A stretch of DNA of 64,000 nucleotides, taken from positions 197,540,370 to 197,604,369 of the forward strand of contig CM054115.1 in the NCBI GenBank assembly GCA_028673005.1, in the 5' to 3' direction. This DNA is from Tanypteryx hageni. Its lineage: Eukaryota; Arthropoda; Insecta; Odonata; Petaluridae. The position numbers were made by a program, and so were the translations under genes. The notes under the pieces are model-generated. The model had not been told where the DNA came from and searched no databases. It saw only the letters and a program-made list of their open reading frames with translations. Positions 1-9,230 of this stretch are shown here, one piece after another. How positions within the stretch are numbered: position 1 is the stretch's first letter; each line of letters opens with the position of its first letter.

Positions 1-864
1 TTAACATTTAAAAATATCTTAACTTTGAGATATCGACATTGGATTTGGACCGCAATTCGCAGAAAATCATGAAGATTAATTTTTTTGTCATCGATTTTTG
101 TCGACATTCCGAAATCGCTCGAATTTAATGTTTAAATACTATATTTAAAAAATCTTACCATTTTATTCAATGGGAGAATGGGAGTTGCTTTGGATGGCCT
201 TGGCTCTAATATGCGTCGATGCATACTTGAACCGGATCGACTCAGCAGGGGTGCCACAATTACTAAGTTAAACCTTTCGGTAATTGTGAATTTTGAAGAA
301 ATTTGTTGAACAATATCAATAAAATTTTATAGGAATGGATCATGAAACATAAATAAACAAAAGATGATCCTAACATAACTTATGATGCCTACTTTCTCTT
401 TGATCATTTGTTTTATGCTTATATTGGCTTTAATAACTTTAAAGTCATCGCGGATATGTAACTCTTTGTGTTCCCAAATTTCATAATTTAGCGTTATAAA
501 ATACTACAAATACATTCGGACAGAATATTAAATTGATCACGCATATTTGTGCAGCAAAAATAACTCGTGTACGTATTAGAATATCTCTAATTTTATTGTT
601 AGTCCAACAATAGTTAATGCTATAAAAACACTCTCGTAACGAGTGATAAAAGCTGCAAAATATACAGTATTTACGTGAAATTCTAAGAAATGCAATCGAT
701 AAGCAAAATTCTACGATACAAATTAGAATTTTCATTCCCTTCCTCAGAGAATAGTACAAAACTTCCTCCGATATTACAATTCTAAGATATTATAATGTGA
801 AAGAGAAAATTACCCTACTCGATAGATTTCAGATTACCCATATAAAGCAAATGGAAAGGATAGT

Positions 865-930
865 TCCTGGAATCTAACCCGGGACTTCAATCTTCGCTAC
901 AAAAGCTATTCTCGGGAGCTCGGCTCATGT
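865..930 (-). repeat. tRNA-derived SINE-like fragment (candidate)
   Basis: Read on the minus strand, the segment ends in a box-B-like T arm, CCCGGGTTAGATTCC, preceded by GAAGT and, about 40 bases further upstream, by GAGCCGAGC, which could be a decayed box A. This is the arrangement of tRNA-derived SINE heads. The cloverleaf does not close cleanly and no A-tail is visible. It could be a chance match. Confidence 0.3.
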
Positions 931-995
931 AGCAAAAGAGATTTTCACCAAGTTTCATGAAAATCGGTCTATCGGTTCAAAAGTGAATAATGGGG

Positions 996-1027
996 GACGG
1001 ACAGACAAGCAGACAGACAGACAGACT
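996..1027. repeat. GACA-type microsatellite
   Basis: A run of GGAC/AGAC tetranucleotides follows the phrase TTTCATGAAAATCGGTC. The same phrase type, ending in a GGAC-rich stretch, recurs near 11,910-11,965 (GAGATGAAACATGCGGAGGG), so the microsatellite probably belongs to a dispersed repeat. Confidence 0.7.
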
Positions 1028-2220
1028 ACAAAACTATAAGTCTATTTCCATTCTGAAAATAGGCTAAAAATCAAGATGTACATTATAGATATAGAAAGCA
1101 GGGCTATCACAATACAAGAAATACAAAACATTAATTTGACACATATTTGTGTTGAAATGTCTGCATCAATTTGAACAAAATTATAATATCTATATGTACA
1201 CATATATACCAAACCATAATATCATATTTATATTGAATCATCAACTCAGACGTGCCACAATTACAAATTAACTTCTTTCACTAATTATGGAGTTGGAAGG
1301 AATTGGCCGACGGATTTCATTGAAATTTTGTATATAAGATTTATACAATATACAACAATAAAAAAGATGCTAAAAGCTGAGCTAAAGAGCAGGACTACCA
1401 CAGTAAAAAGTTAAATAATATTTTTTACAAGTAACTATAGAGAACTGACGGCATGGATTTTAACAAAATATGATGTATAAAATCTATATATAAATAAATA
1501 ACAAAATTATTATATTCAAACCCGGTCTACTAATCAGAGCTACCACAATGACAAAGTTAGAATTTGTCTGTAACTATTAATTTCGATTGGTTGAACGGAT
1601 TTCAAAGAAATGTCGTTTGTAGGGAGAGTATAGAATGATAAAACGAAATGAACATGTTTAAAACGGATCTAAAGAGCAGGATTGTCATAATATAAAGAAA
1701 ACTAAATTTCTCATTTCAAAAAATGTATTAGTATATGATTATACCACCTCAAATTTGACGGAAAGCACTTCTGTACCATGGTAAACCCGTGTATATACCT
1801 ACTTGTTACTGCTTTTCTTTATTGCTGAAAAGTACTATTATCTTCGTGATGTTCGTCCATCCGTCCGTACGCATATATCAGGGAAGAACATGCTAGAGCG
1901 ATTTCAACCAAATTTGTGACAGAATATTCACAAAATTAATGACCAAAATGACAAATTTGGATCGTATCGACTTAGCAGGGCTGCCAAAATTCCAAAGTTA
2001 ACCTTTTCAATAATTATGAATTTGGATGAAATTTCCTAAGCCGAATTAAACAAAATTTTGTATGCTGGAGGCGAGCAACATAAAAAAAATCAATAATTTT
2101 GTAATAGATATAGAAAACAGGGCTGCCACAATACAAGGAATAAAAAAATCTTTTTCATGTATTTGTGTTGAACTGTCCGCAAGAATTTTAACCACATTTA
2201 ATATTTATAATGTACATACG

Positions 2221-2221
2221 T

Positions 2222-2254
<33 letters not shown>
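2221..2254. repeat. Compound AC/AT microsatellite
   Basis: About eleven AC dinucleotides run directly into a short AT tract at the edge between the A/B satellite and the inserted repeat terminus. Confidence 0.9.
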
Positions 2255-2274
2255 ACAGCTTACGGGAAAGGTAA

Positions 2275-2470
2275 GGTAAAATGGATATATGGATGGCAAC
2301 AAGATATTGGGATGAGGAAGCCCAGTGAACACTCATCAATCGGACGACTTCAGGTTGGCGAGACCCTAGGGATGTCGAAGCAACACAAGTAAAAAAAAAC
2401 TAAAACAACACAGAAACATCACAAACGTTGAAGCTTTCGGAGTTATTCCTTCTTCAGCTACCGAGAGAGA
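2275..2470 (-). mobile_element. Repeat terminus, probably Penelope-like, copy 1
   Basis: Read on the minus strand, the segment contains CTTCGACATCCC, a conserved GTCGTCCGATTG, TGTTCACTGGGCTTCC and CTTGTTGCCATCC. The same string of motifs occurs on the plus strand at 4800-4947 and, shortened, at 15,590-15,631, in the last two cases running straight into an AT microsatellite. The minus-strand side also carries a hammerhead-like core at 2435-2457. Attribution to a Penelope-like element rests on that core and is an inference; no coding sequence is attached. Confidence 0.45.
2435..2457 (-). ncRNA. Hammerhead-ribozyme-like core (candidate)
   Basis: The minus strand reads CTGAAGA, one A, a GGA/TCC hairpin with loop ATAAC, then GAAA. 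This matches the conserved hammerhead order CUGANGA, stem II, GAAA, except for one extra base after CUGANGA. The flanks (upstream CGGTAG, downstream AACGTT) do not pair as stem I, so activity is doubtful. Confidence 0.3.
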
Positions 2471-2519
2471 ACTGATGGCAGTGACACTGGGTGGAAGCAT
2501 GGGGGTGGAAGGGTATTGC

Positions 2520-4670
2520 GTAAAGGCCTAGGATTGATTGATTGGTTGTTTGATATGGTCTTTATTTGGGGCGATATTGAGACTAAGAAGTCCCATCTTC
2601 CACCTAACCCCTCGTCATGAAACATATATAATAATACATAGCACTTTATGTAAATACAAGTGACAATAAAAATACAAGAATTGGAAAAGAAGAGATGTAA
2701 TTTTGTGGGAAAAAATAAGGACTGCTGAAATAATGAAATCCATGCAAAAAACCCACAGCAGAAAAACACCCACACAAGAAGGGGTGTGAAAAACCTGCGA
2801 AATCTACTGAGATTCACTAAAGACATTAATAACTGATTATTTAGAACAAAAGATGAATACATGAAAAACTTAAAGCTATGCACCAGGAAAAATTTGGCAC
2901 AATACGAATACATCATTGATGGAATGAACATATGAAAATGACAAAATGAATAGATAATAACACTGTTATGACTAAACAAAAAATAGAGGAGAAAAAATAA
3001 AATTAATTTAAAAAATATAAAAAAGTATAAATCATGCACAATGAGTATTGTTTTGTCAAATCAAGATTGGAAAACAATTGAAGCGTTATGTGTGTTTAAT
3101 TGTTCCTTTGAAATGGTAAGAAAGATAGATAGCAGTGTCGTTTGAATGATGAGAGCGAGTGCAAGTTTTTTATTGTTTGGGGAAGTTCGTTCCATAGTCT
3201 GCAAGAAGTTGCAATGAAGGACTTCTTGAATATTACCGTTCTGTGTTGAGGAATAAGGACTTTTTGGCACCCTCTGGTATTACGGTTATGTACAGTGTTT
3301 ATTCTTCTGAATTCCGTTGCAAGGTAATGTGAATTGTTAGAAGTAAGTAATTGATATAGTAATGAAAGCAAGTGGAGGCGTCTTTGGGACTCCAAATTTA
3401 GCCAGTTTAGTTTGGCGAGTGAATCTGAAATATGGTCTGATTTAACGACAACTCTTGAGATAAATCTTGGTACGCTATATCGACATAGTCAAAATGCGAA
3501 ATAATGAGTGAAGTTACTAGATGCTTTTTCAGAGAAACTGGAGTACTACTACTTAACTTCCTAAGTGAGTGAAGAGATGAGTTTACTGTTCTACACACAT
3601 TTCTAACATGTGGGTCCCAAGAGAGGGTTTCATCTATGAGCAATCCAAGATTCTTTACTACTTTACAGTAGGGTATAGTTGAATTTTCTATGTTGATCAG
3701 TATTCTTTGGGATTGATTAATTGCGGCTAATATCTTAGGGTAACCAAATAAGATAGCCTGTGGATTAATACTAAGAAAGTTTTTATTACTCCAGGCCTGT
3801 AGCGTTTCTAAGTCCTTATTGATATTTTTTAGGGTTTTCGTAAGATCGTTTGCGGTGGAACTTGAGTATATTTGCAAGTCATCTGCATAAAAATGATGGT
3901 TGCAGTTTTAAGTGACAAGGAGCAGTCATTTATGTATGAAGAAAATAGTAGGGGACCCAAAATTGAGCCCTGTGAGACGCCTCTCCCGTTGGTAAGCCAG
4001 TCAGATGAAGAATTAATGGAAATCACTTGTTGGGAACGATCGCCTAAATAAGAAAATATCTAATTAATGACAAAAGGCGAGAAATTCATTGCTAGCAGTT
4101 TAGACAGCAGAACATCTTTGTCTATCGAGTCGAAAGCTTTACTGAAATCTAGTAGTACTAAGATTGTTACTTCCTTTTTGTCCATTGCACGGCGCACGTC
4201 GTCGGTGATTTTTACAAGAGTAGTGGTGGTGCTGTTAGATTTACGAAAACCAGATTGAAAGGGATCTAACAATTGATTTGCGTTAAGAAAGAGCGTTATT
4301 TGTTCCTGTACTAATTTTTCTAGGGTTTTTGATGAGGTAGGCAAAAAGCTAATTGGGCGAAAATCGTTGATTTCAGTCGATTTCGATTTCTTTGGTAATG
4401 GCCTTATGAAAGCGCGTTTCCATTGCACTGGAAATTTTTCTTGAGATAAGGAGCAGTTAAATATATTAGTTATTATTGGTAGAATAATATGAATCAATTT
4501 CTTGATGATGACAGTATATATGCCATCTGACCCTTGAGCTTCAGATTTAATTTTTTGAAAAGCATGGAGCACTTGGAATTGAGTGACCGGGATTGGAAGG
4601 GATTGGAGGATACGGAGGGGGTTGGGGATTGGTAGGGAGTTGGGAGAAGACACAATGGGAGTGAAAAGCT
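2520..4670 (-). mobile_element. CR1-like non-LTR retrotransposon, 5'-truncated, copy 1
   Basis: A reverse-transcriptase coding remnant is followed on the minus strand by a 3' UTR that ends in a short GATT-type repeat tail (GATTGATTGATTGG, minus strand CCAATCAATCAATC). Tandem-repeat tails of this kind are usual in the CR1/L2 group. The 3' UTR carries the hairpin GACT-TCTT-AGTC at 2581-2592. The same 3' UTR occurs at 51,277 and 59,977 onward. There is no endonuclease domain, so the copy is 5'-truncated. It is flanked by inverted copies of another repeat terminus (2275-2470 and 4800-4947). Confidence 0.8.
3096..4653 (-). pseudogene. Reverse transcriptase remnant of the CR1-like element
   Basis: In order, the minus-strand frames show a GSDGI segment (start of the fingers), NDFRPIS, LDPFQSGFRKSNST, VLLDFSKAFDSID (catalytic block A), WISSYL, GVSQGSILGPLLFS (block B), a YADD-equivalent at a frame switch near 3875-3890, LQAWSNKN and NLGLLIDETLSWDPHVRNV. 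A C-terminal thumb-like part ends in NELPQTIKNLHSLSSFKRH. This order is that of the CR1/Jockey superfamily. At least three frame changes (near 4040, 3880 and 3400) and a stop break it. It lacks the AP endonuclease. Exact clade (CR1, L2, Daphne or Kiri) is not resolved. Confidence 0.85.
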
Positions 4671-4799
4671 ATCGAAGGTTGAGGACAGGGGGAGGGAAGG
4701 AGTTTAGGAGATGGATATGCGAAAGCGGGTGGTGCAGTTGGTGGTAGAAATTATGGGGTAGGTGATGTTGGTTGTGGGACATGAGAAGGAGTTGCAGGG

Positions 4800-4947
4800 G
4801 GGTGGTTTCTACGTTTGTGATATTTCTGTGTTGTTTTAGTGTTCTTTTACGTGTGTCGCTTCGACATCCCAAGGGTCTCGCCCACCTGAAGTCGTCCGAT
4901 TGGTGAGTGTTCACTGGGCTTCCTCATCCCAACATCTTGTTGCCATC
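4800..4947 (+). mobile_element. Repeat terminus, copy 2, inverted relative to copy 1
   Basis: The plus strand repeats the motif series of 2275-2470 with few differences: TTTGTGATATTTCTGTG, CTTCGACATCCC, GTCGTCCGATTG, TGTTCACTGGGCTTCC, CTTGTTGCCATCC. It then passes into an AT microsatellite. It lacks the hammerhead-like core of copy 1. The segment 4670-4800 between it and the CR1-like element shows no recognisable feature. Confidence 0.6.
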
Positions 4948-4948
4948 C

Positions 4949-4998
<50 letters not shown>
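4948..4998. repeat. AT microsatellite
   Basis: About 25 AT dinucleotides immediately follow the repeat terminus at 4947. Confidence 0.95.
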
Positions 4999-5002
<4 letters not shown>

Positions 5003-5014
5003 ATTATCATATTT

Positions 5015-5158
5015 AAATCGAATCAGCCAAATAGGAGTGCCACAATTACAAATTAACCTCTTTCAGTAATGATGGATTTTTAATGAATTACCTTGAAGGG
5101 TTTCAATTCAATTTTGTATATAAAATTTTAAAAATATACCATGAAATCAAGATATACA
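5015..5158. repeat. Type A satellite monomer, right of the insertions
   Basis: The segment contains GTGCCACAATTACAAATTAA and a later CAATTTTGTATATAAAA, matching the type A monomer at 1245. It shows that the A/B array once continued here and was split by the material at 2275-4998. Confidence 0.6.
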
Positions 5159-5165
5159 GCTGTGT

Positions 5166-6288
5166 CTACCCATGGGTCCACAGAGGCTTCCCTGATATGC
5201 CCCTGATGCGAAAGGACGACCAAAAGAATTTCTTCCCCTCACAGACGTTCCTCGCCACCATTGACACCTGCGCACCGGTGTCTATCAGCAGCCTCACTTC
5301 CCTTCCGCCACATCTCGCGCGCGCCAACAAGTCGGTAGATCTTCCCACCATACTGACGCCTGGCAACGTCACCCCTACTGGGAACCGGCGTGGGCGGCTT
5401 CGCCGGCTCCATCGTCGTTTAAAGTCACGCGCGCCATTCTAGGACTCCCGGCCACCTGCGGTCCATTCCGACGACACTCTCTCGCAAAATGTCCCTTCAC
5501 CCCGCACAAAAAACACGTAAACCCGCCCTTCTCCGGGGCGGCCACACGAGAAGCACTTCCGAAGGGGCGCTGCAAAAGCCCTACGTTCCGAGGATCGAAC
5601 ATGCGGTCTCCTTTCCGTTTCCCGTATCCGGATGGCGGCCTTTACCGCCGCATCGAAGGTCTCAGGCATCGCCAAACGGCACTGCCTTCCCAGTTCCCCC
5701 GTAAGACCATTAAGAAAAGCGTCAAACGCCCGCTGGTCGGCTTCGTATTTCACCGCTCTCAGGTATTCTGTACTACCTACCGCCGCATACGTATTGGCGT
5801 TAATCTTCCGGATTCGATCAGCGAACTGTTGAAGATCTTCGCCCATCTTCCACCTCAACGTTATTAAGAGCTCTCGATAAAACCGGGCGCTACATTTCCC
5901 ACTAAATCTCTCCACGAGCAGTTCCTTAAACACTTGGTAGGTCGTGGCATCCCTTCTTCGCTAGGGCAAACTCCGCGGCCTCACCCCCCAAACGTAAGGT
6001 GGCCACCGTTAACGTTTCTTGTTGCGTCCATTTGCCCAACTCGGCCACCTTCTCCACGCTTTCACAAAATGCAGCCACACTCTCTCCTGGCGCCCCAGTA
6101 AAGTCCCTGATCGCGCTCAACAGGCCAAAATTACGCCTCTCGTCAGCTGCCCCTGTCGTTTCCATCCCCCTCATCCGATCTCGCAACACTCCATTTTCTA
6201 AACTAAGCTCCCTTATCTTGTCGTGAAACTCTGTCACTACCTGTTTAAGTTCCACTTCCCTTCCTCCAAGGCTCACCCTACCCGCCAT
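5166..6288 (-). pseudogene. Gag-protease remnant of a Gypsy-type element
   Basis: The start chosen is the ATG at 6288, about 55 bases after the primer-binding site. Gag has a predicted helical N-terminal part, then a capsid-like block (FKELLVERFSGK, LQQFADRIRKIN, AFDAFLNGL). A zinc knuckle reads C-x2-C-x4-H-x4-C in CFLCGVKGHFAREC near residue 270. The protease follows with LLIDTGAQVSM, whose DTG is the catalytic aspartate motif. A frameshift near 5930 separates the N-terminal part from the capsid block, and another near 5500 precedes the knuckle; a further frame change precedes the protease. The reading ends at a stop at 5166. It cannot produce a functional polyprotein. Confidence 0.85.
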
Positions 6289-6342
6289 GCCAACTTACCC
6301 CGTGTGTACGTTCGCCTCCGATGTTTTCGCTCCGCGCGAGGG

Positions 6343-6360
6343 ATCCCACTTCTGACACCA
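6343..6360 (-). other. Primer-binding site, tRNA-Leu type
   Basis: The minus strand reads TGGTGTCAGAAGTGGGAT, two bases downstream of the LTR end. It is complementary to a tRNA 3' end of the form CCCACTTCTGACACCA, which I recognise as that of a leucine tRNA of animals. The position and the initial TGG are as expected for LTR elements. Confidence 0.75.
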
Positions 6361-6362
6361 AA

Positions 6363-6770
6363 TGTAAACTCTGCCGAGTCCCGCGCGGTCCGAAAAGGGA
6401 ACGGAGTCAGTAAACACACGGCTGATCTTTCACAAAGGCTTTATTTCCGCTCATTCTCCCAATACAACCTTACATCTTGCCGCCTGAGTTTCCACTGCCT
6501 TTCTATTACTACTCCTTGCCGTTCTTCGGCGTCATCACATGACCGCCGACAGCCCTTCCCATTGGCTACCTCGAGTGGCGTGACTACGGCAGCAATTCCC
6601 ACACTTGCGGCTCCCGGTGTTAACCGATCCGAGGCAGGAAGTATCACGTAGCCGAGATAACATAACGCAGCAAAAGGCAGGTGGCAAGCTAGCAAAAAGA
6701 CGCATTATAGTTGATATGTTAGTTTTCCCCCGCTCTAGACTCGTCGCAACGCCCTCCCGCCTAGGATACA
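6363..6770 (-). repeat. Long terminal repeat (5' LTR) of the Gypsy-type element
   Basis: The minus strand begins TGTATCC at 6770 and ends AGTTTACA at 6363, giving TG...CA termini and about 408 bp. A polyadenylation signal AATAAA lies on the minus strand at 6440-6445, about 80 bases before the LTR end, consistent with an R-U5 boundary there. The inner edge is firm because of the adjacent primer-binding site; the outer edge is inferred from the TG terminus and was not confirmed by a second LTR. Confidence 0.6.
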
Positions 6771-6847
6771 GCTTATAATAGAAGTGTTCGTGAATGATGT
6801 AGCAATAATTATATATCTATTATAACTTTATTTTTTATTAAAAACAG

Positions 6848-7147
6848 GACAACTCTCGAGTGCACACCTGCATGGTGTCTAAAAGGTGGTTTGAAGAGCA
6901 ACAAATCACACAGCTGGTGTGGCTAGCTAGGAGCCCCGATCTCAACCCTATTGAAAACATTTGGGCGTGCATGGCAAGGGAGATTAAAAATAAAAATGTG
7001 AGAGCCCAAAACGGTGCTCAATTGTGGCAACAAATAGAAGAAGAATGGGAGAGCATAAGCGCTGGATTATGCGGGAACGTTCTTAAATCCATGCCGAAGA
7101 GGTTGGAACTAGTCATCGAGAACAGAGGAGGGTGGATTGAATATTAA
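6848..7147 (+). pseudogene. Tc1-type transposase, C-terminal fragment
   Basis: The frame opens with DNSRVHT, the block that carries the second catalytic aspartate of Tc1 transposases. It continues through WFEEQQI, LARSPDLNPIENIW with the catalytic glutamate, and ends in MPKRLELVIENRGG. Thirty-four residues separate the aspartate and the glutamate, the DD34E spacing of Tc1. The roughly 100-residue fragment has no internal stop. The DNA-binding domains and first aspartate are missing, so it is inactive alone. It starts exactly after TTTTTTATTAAAAACAG, which looks like a splice acceptor; this may be chance, since a 5' truncation is simpler. No terminal inverted repeat is evident downstream. Confidence 0.85.
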
Positions 7148-7393
7148 TTAAAGATATAACATCAGATAAACACCAGTTGTTAGTTTTTATTTATCATTTT
7201 AGTATTTCATCCGCATTACAGGGACAAAGGTTTCGGTGATGATTATGAATAGCATTTAACGTTTTTTCACCCTCGACTTAATCCCTCTCCGTGCTTTCCA
7301 GGGGTATGAAACTCTTATGGGAGAATAGATTTCCAGCTTTTACACGTAGTTCACTATCCTAAGGGGTCCGCGATAGGCGCTGCACTCGCAGTT

Positions 7394-7444
7394 AGCTCTC
7401 TCTCTCTCTCTCTCTCTTTTTCTCCCTCTATTTCTCTCTCTCTA
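7394..7444. repeat. TC microsatellite
   Basis: Mostly uninterrupted TC dinucleotides, with a few T- and C-rich breaks. Confidence 0.9.
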
Positions 7445-7695
7445 CCGCATCACCACATCGCCACACGTTCCTTGTGTATCGTAACAGAACAGCGGCCATT
7501 TTGCTTGATGAAAGTTCGCCATTGCTTATTGAGCGGTTGTCAGTTACTCTGATTTTGTCAAGTAGATATATAGTAGATATGCATTCATCACTGTTTAAGA
7601 AAACGTGACGGAATGAATTTGTTCTGATCTCCAATCAACAGATAAGTCTTAAAAATATATATTTTTGAAAAAAATTCTAACGAACTAGTTCTACG

Positions 7696-7951
7696 ATGTG
7701 TTATGTGAATGCGTTTTGTGAGAATGCTTTTATTTTTTTTTAACAGATACCTGCAATGGAGAGATCTTCTAGGAAGGAAGGAAAGAAATTTTTCTCGTTT
7801 GTTTGTGTGCGAGAAGCATTTTGAGAGGAAATGTTTCTCATATTTAGGTGTTAAGCCTCGCTTACTTCACCTAGCTGTGTCATCCATTGCCCTGGCCGTG
7901 AATATGGTGTTAGTTGACAAAATAAGCCGTAATTTTAGATTGAGTAACTGA
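7696..7951 (+). pseudogene. THAP-type zinc-finger fragment
   Basis: The C-terminal half of a THAP domain is clear: a tryptophan in LQWRDLLGRKE, then FVCEKHFERKCF, which supplies the C-x2-H pair and the following phenylalanine. VKPRLLHLAVSSIAL follows and corresponds to the AVPTIF-like end of the domain. An N-terminal start at 7696 gives MCYVNAFCENAF, a possible first cysteine pair, but with five residues between cysteines instead of two to four and in a frame that stops at 7741. A frameshift or lost intron between them would explain this. THAP domains occur in P-element transposases and in host DNA-binding proteins. No catalytic domain follows, so origin is open. Confidence 0.5.
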
Positions 7952-9230
7952 AATTTCTGTTTAAAACTTCTCGCGGTTATCAGTAGATTATAGTGAGTTT
8001 GGAGTATAGAATTTTGCTTGTAATAGAATGAAATAAGTGTACCATAGCCATGTCTTATTGTTTTAATTTGAAATATTTTGAATTTACAGAAATTGTTAAC
8101 TTGATTATTTCTTGTTTCTCATTATGCATTTGTTTATAATCCTAGACTTTAAGATAATTCTTTGTTTCAAAACATATTTAGAAATATGTATATATTTTTC
8201 GATCGAGAAATTGAAATTTCTATATCAAAAGTTTTCCTTGTTATATGATGAATACATATAGATCTTAAATGGGCTAACTGTAACTGCTGTGATCACGTAA
8301 ACGTCAGCAAATACAACTGTGCTTAGAATAAATTATAGATAAAGGGGACATTTTCTAGTGCAATGTGATGTGTTTAATTTTACATATGGTAATGTGATAT
8401 TCATAGAAACATTGTTTATGAACCGCAATGGGCCGTAAGCGCATTTGCTATATTTTACATTTATTGCAACATTTGAAGCATGCCCATTTCCTCCAGCATC
8501 AATTTCATTAGGTTTAGCAGGTTTAATGATTGACATTCTTAGAGATTCATTTTCGTTCTTTTTACAGGTGCAACAGAAAGAGAATGTGTTCCAGGGCCGA
8601 AGAAATCACTTTAAAAATAGAGTTTTGCTTGATCCACAAATTCATTCTTGACGTGAAAGTTTGACGTTTTTCGTCGCCCACGTGAATTTCCTTTAAATAC
8701 GTTTCATGCATTAAAGGTATTAACGTTATAAAATTCTGTTACAATAATTCATTTTGATTATCTTATTAAAACGGGAGGGGAAGGGGGCGAGGGACATCCT
8801 GTGATGACGTCACGCTAGCATTCGTTAACACGTAGTTCCAAATTTTCCCGATGACCCATCGATTGTCGCCTTCCATGGAAAACCTGGGAATCGTTTTGTA
8901 GCATTAAGTTTCCAGTCTTTCCGTAGGGGTACTAGTCTTTGGTGCTTTCTAAATTGTAATATCGCTTGAGTTCCGAGAGTAGGAAGCTCAGATGCAACGA
9001 GAAAACTTCGCTACACAACCGAGAAAACTTAAACCATACCCCGAATTTATCAAATACACTGTCGGAGTTTCCTCACCCCGTCAGCGCTTGGATCCTCCCC
9101 TACTCCTGCACCTCTTCAGGGTTGCCAATCCGTCGAAAGAGACTTCGCTCGTTTAACCGTAGAACGCCACGTGGTGTTGCGTCAATTCTGGCCACCAGTG
9201 TACAAATGGGCTAAGAGCAACCCCTAAAAA
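7952..9230. other. Unassigned region
   Basis: AT-rich sequence with scattered stops in all frames. A TGACGTCA palindrome (CRE-like) lies near 8806, within a short GC-richer segment at 8770-8830. Nothing here is recognisable as a gene or a named repeat. Confidence 0.5.

Larger units (their letters stand above)
181..2210. repeat. Degenerate tandem satellite, ~140-bp monomers in an A/B dimer
   Basis: Two related monomers alternate. Type A has a core like AGCAGGGCTGCCACAATTAC followed by AAGTTAA and a later AAAATTTTGTATA; type A copies begin near 235, 1245, 1530 and 1967. Type B has AGCAGGGCTGCCACAATACA and a later TTTGTGTTGAACTG; copies begin near 1090, 1381, 1670 and 2104. The spacing A to B is about 136-154 bp and A to A about 285 bp, so this is an old dimeric tandem array with strongly diverged copies. 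The stretch 330-840 shows no recognisable copy. No protein is encoded. A further type A copy lies beyond the insertions, near 5022. Confidence 0.65.
5160..6770 (-). mobile_element. Gypsy-type LTR retrotransposon, 5' part only
   Basis: On the minus strand, from high to low coordinate, lie one LTR (6363-6770), a primer-binding site (6343-6360), a Gag frame and the start of an aspartic protease. The copy breaks off in the protease near 5160. Reverse transcriptase, RNase H, integrase and the 3' LTR are absent. GC content and CpG density are much higher than in the surrounding AT-rich satellite, which marks it as a separate insertion. Confidence 0.85.

Noticed and set aside
7485..7500. YY1-like GCGGCCATTTTG
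   Set aside because: Short motif, and a similar string recurs near 26,744 without nearby genes.
7716..7746. Possible 31-bp intron joining the two THAP frames (GTGAGA...CAG)
   Set aside because: Too short for a spliceosomal intron; a frameshift is simpler.
8966..9214. 82-codon open frame
   Set aside because: No motif, no conserved context, and length is within chance expectation.
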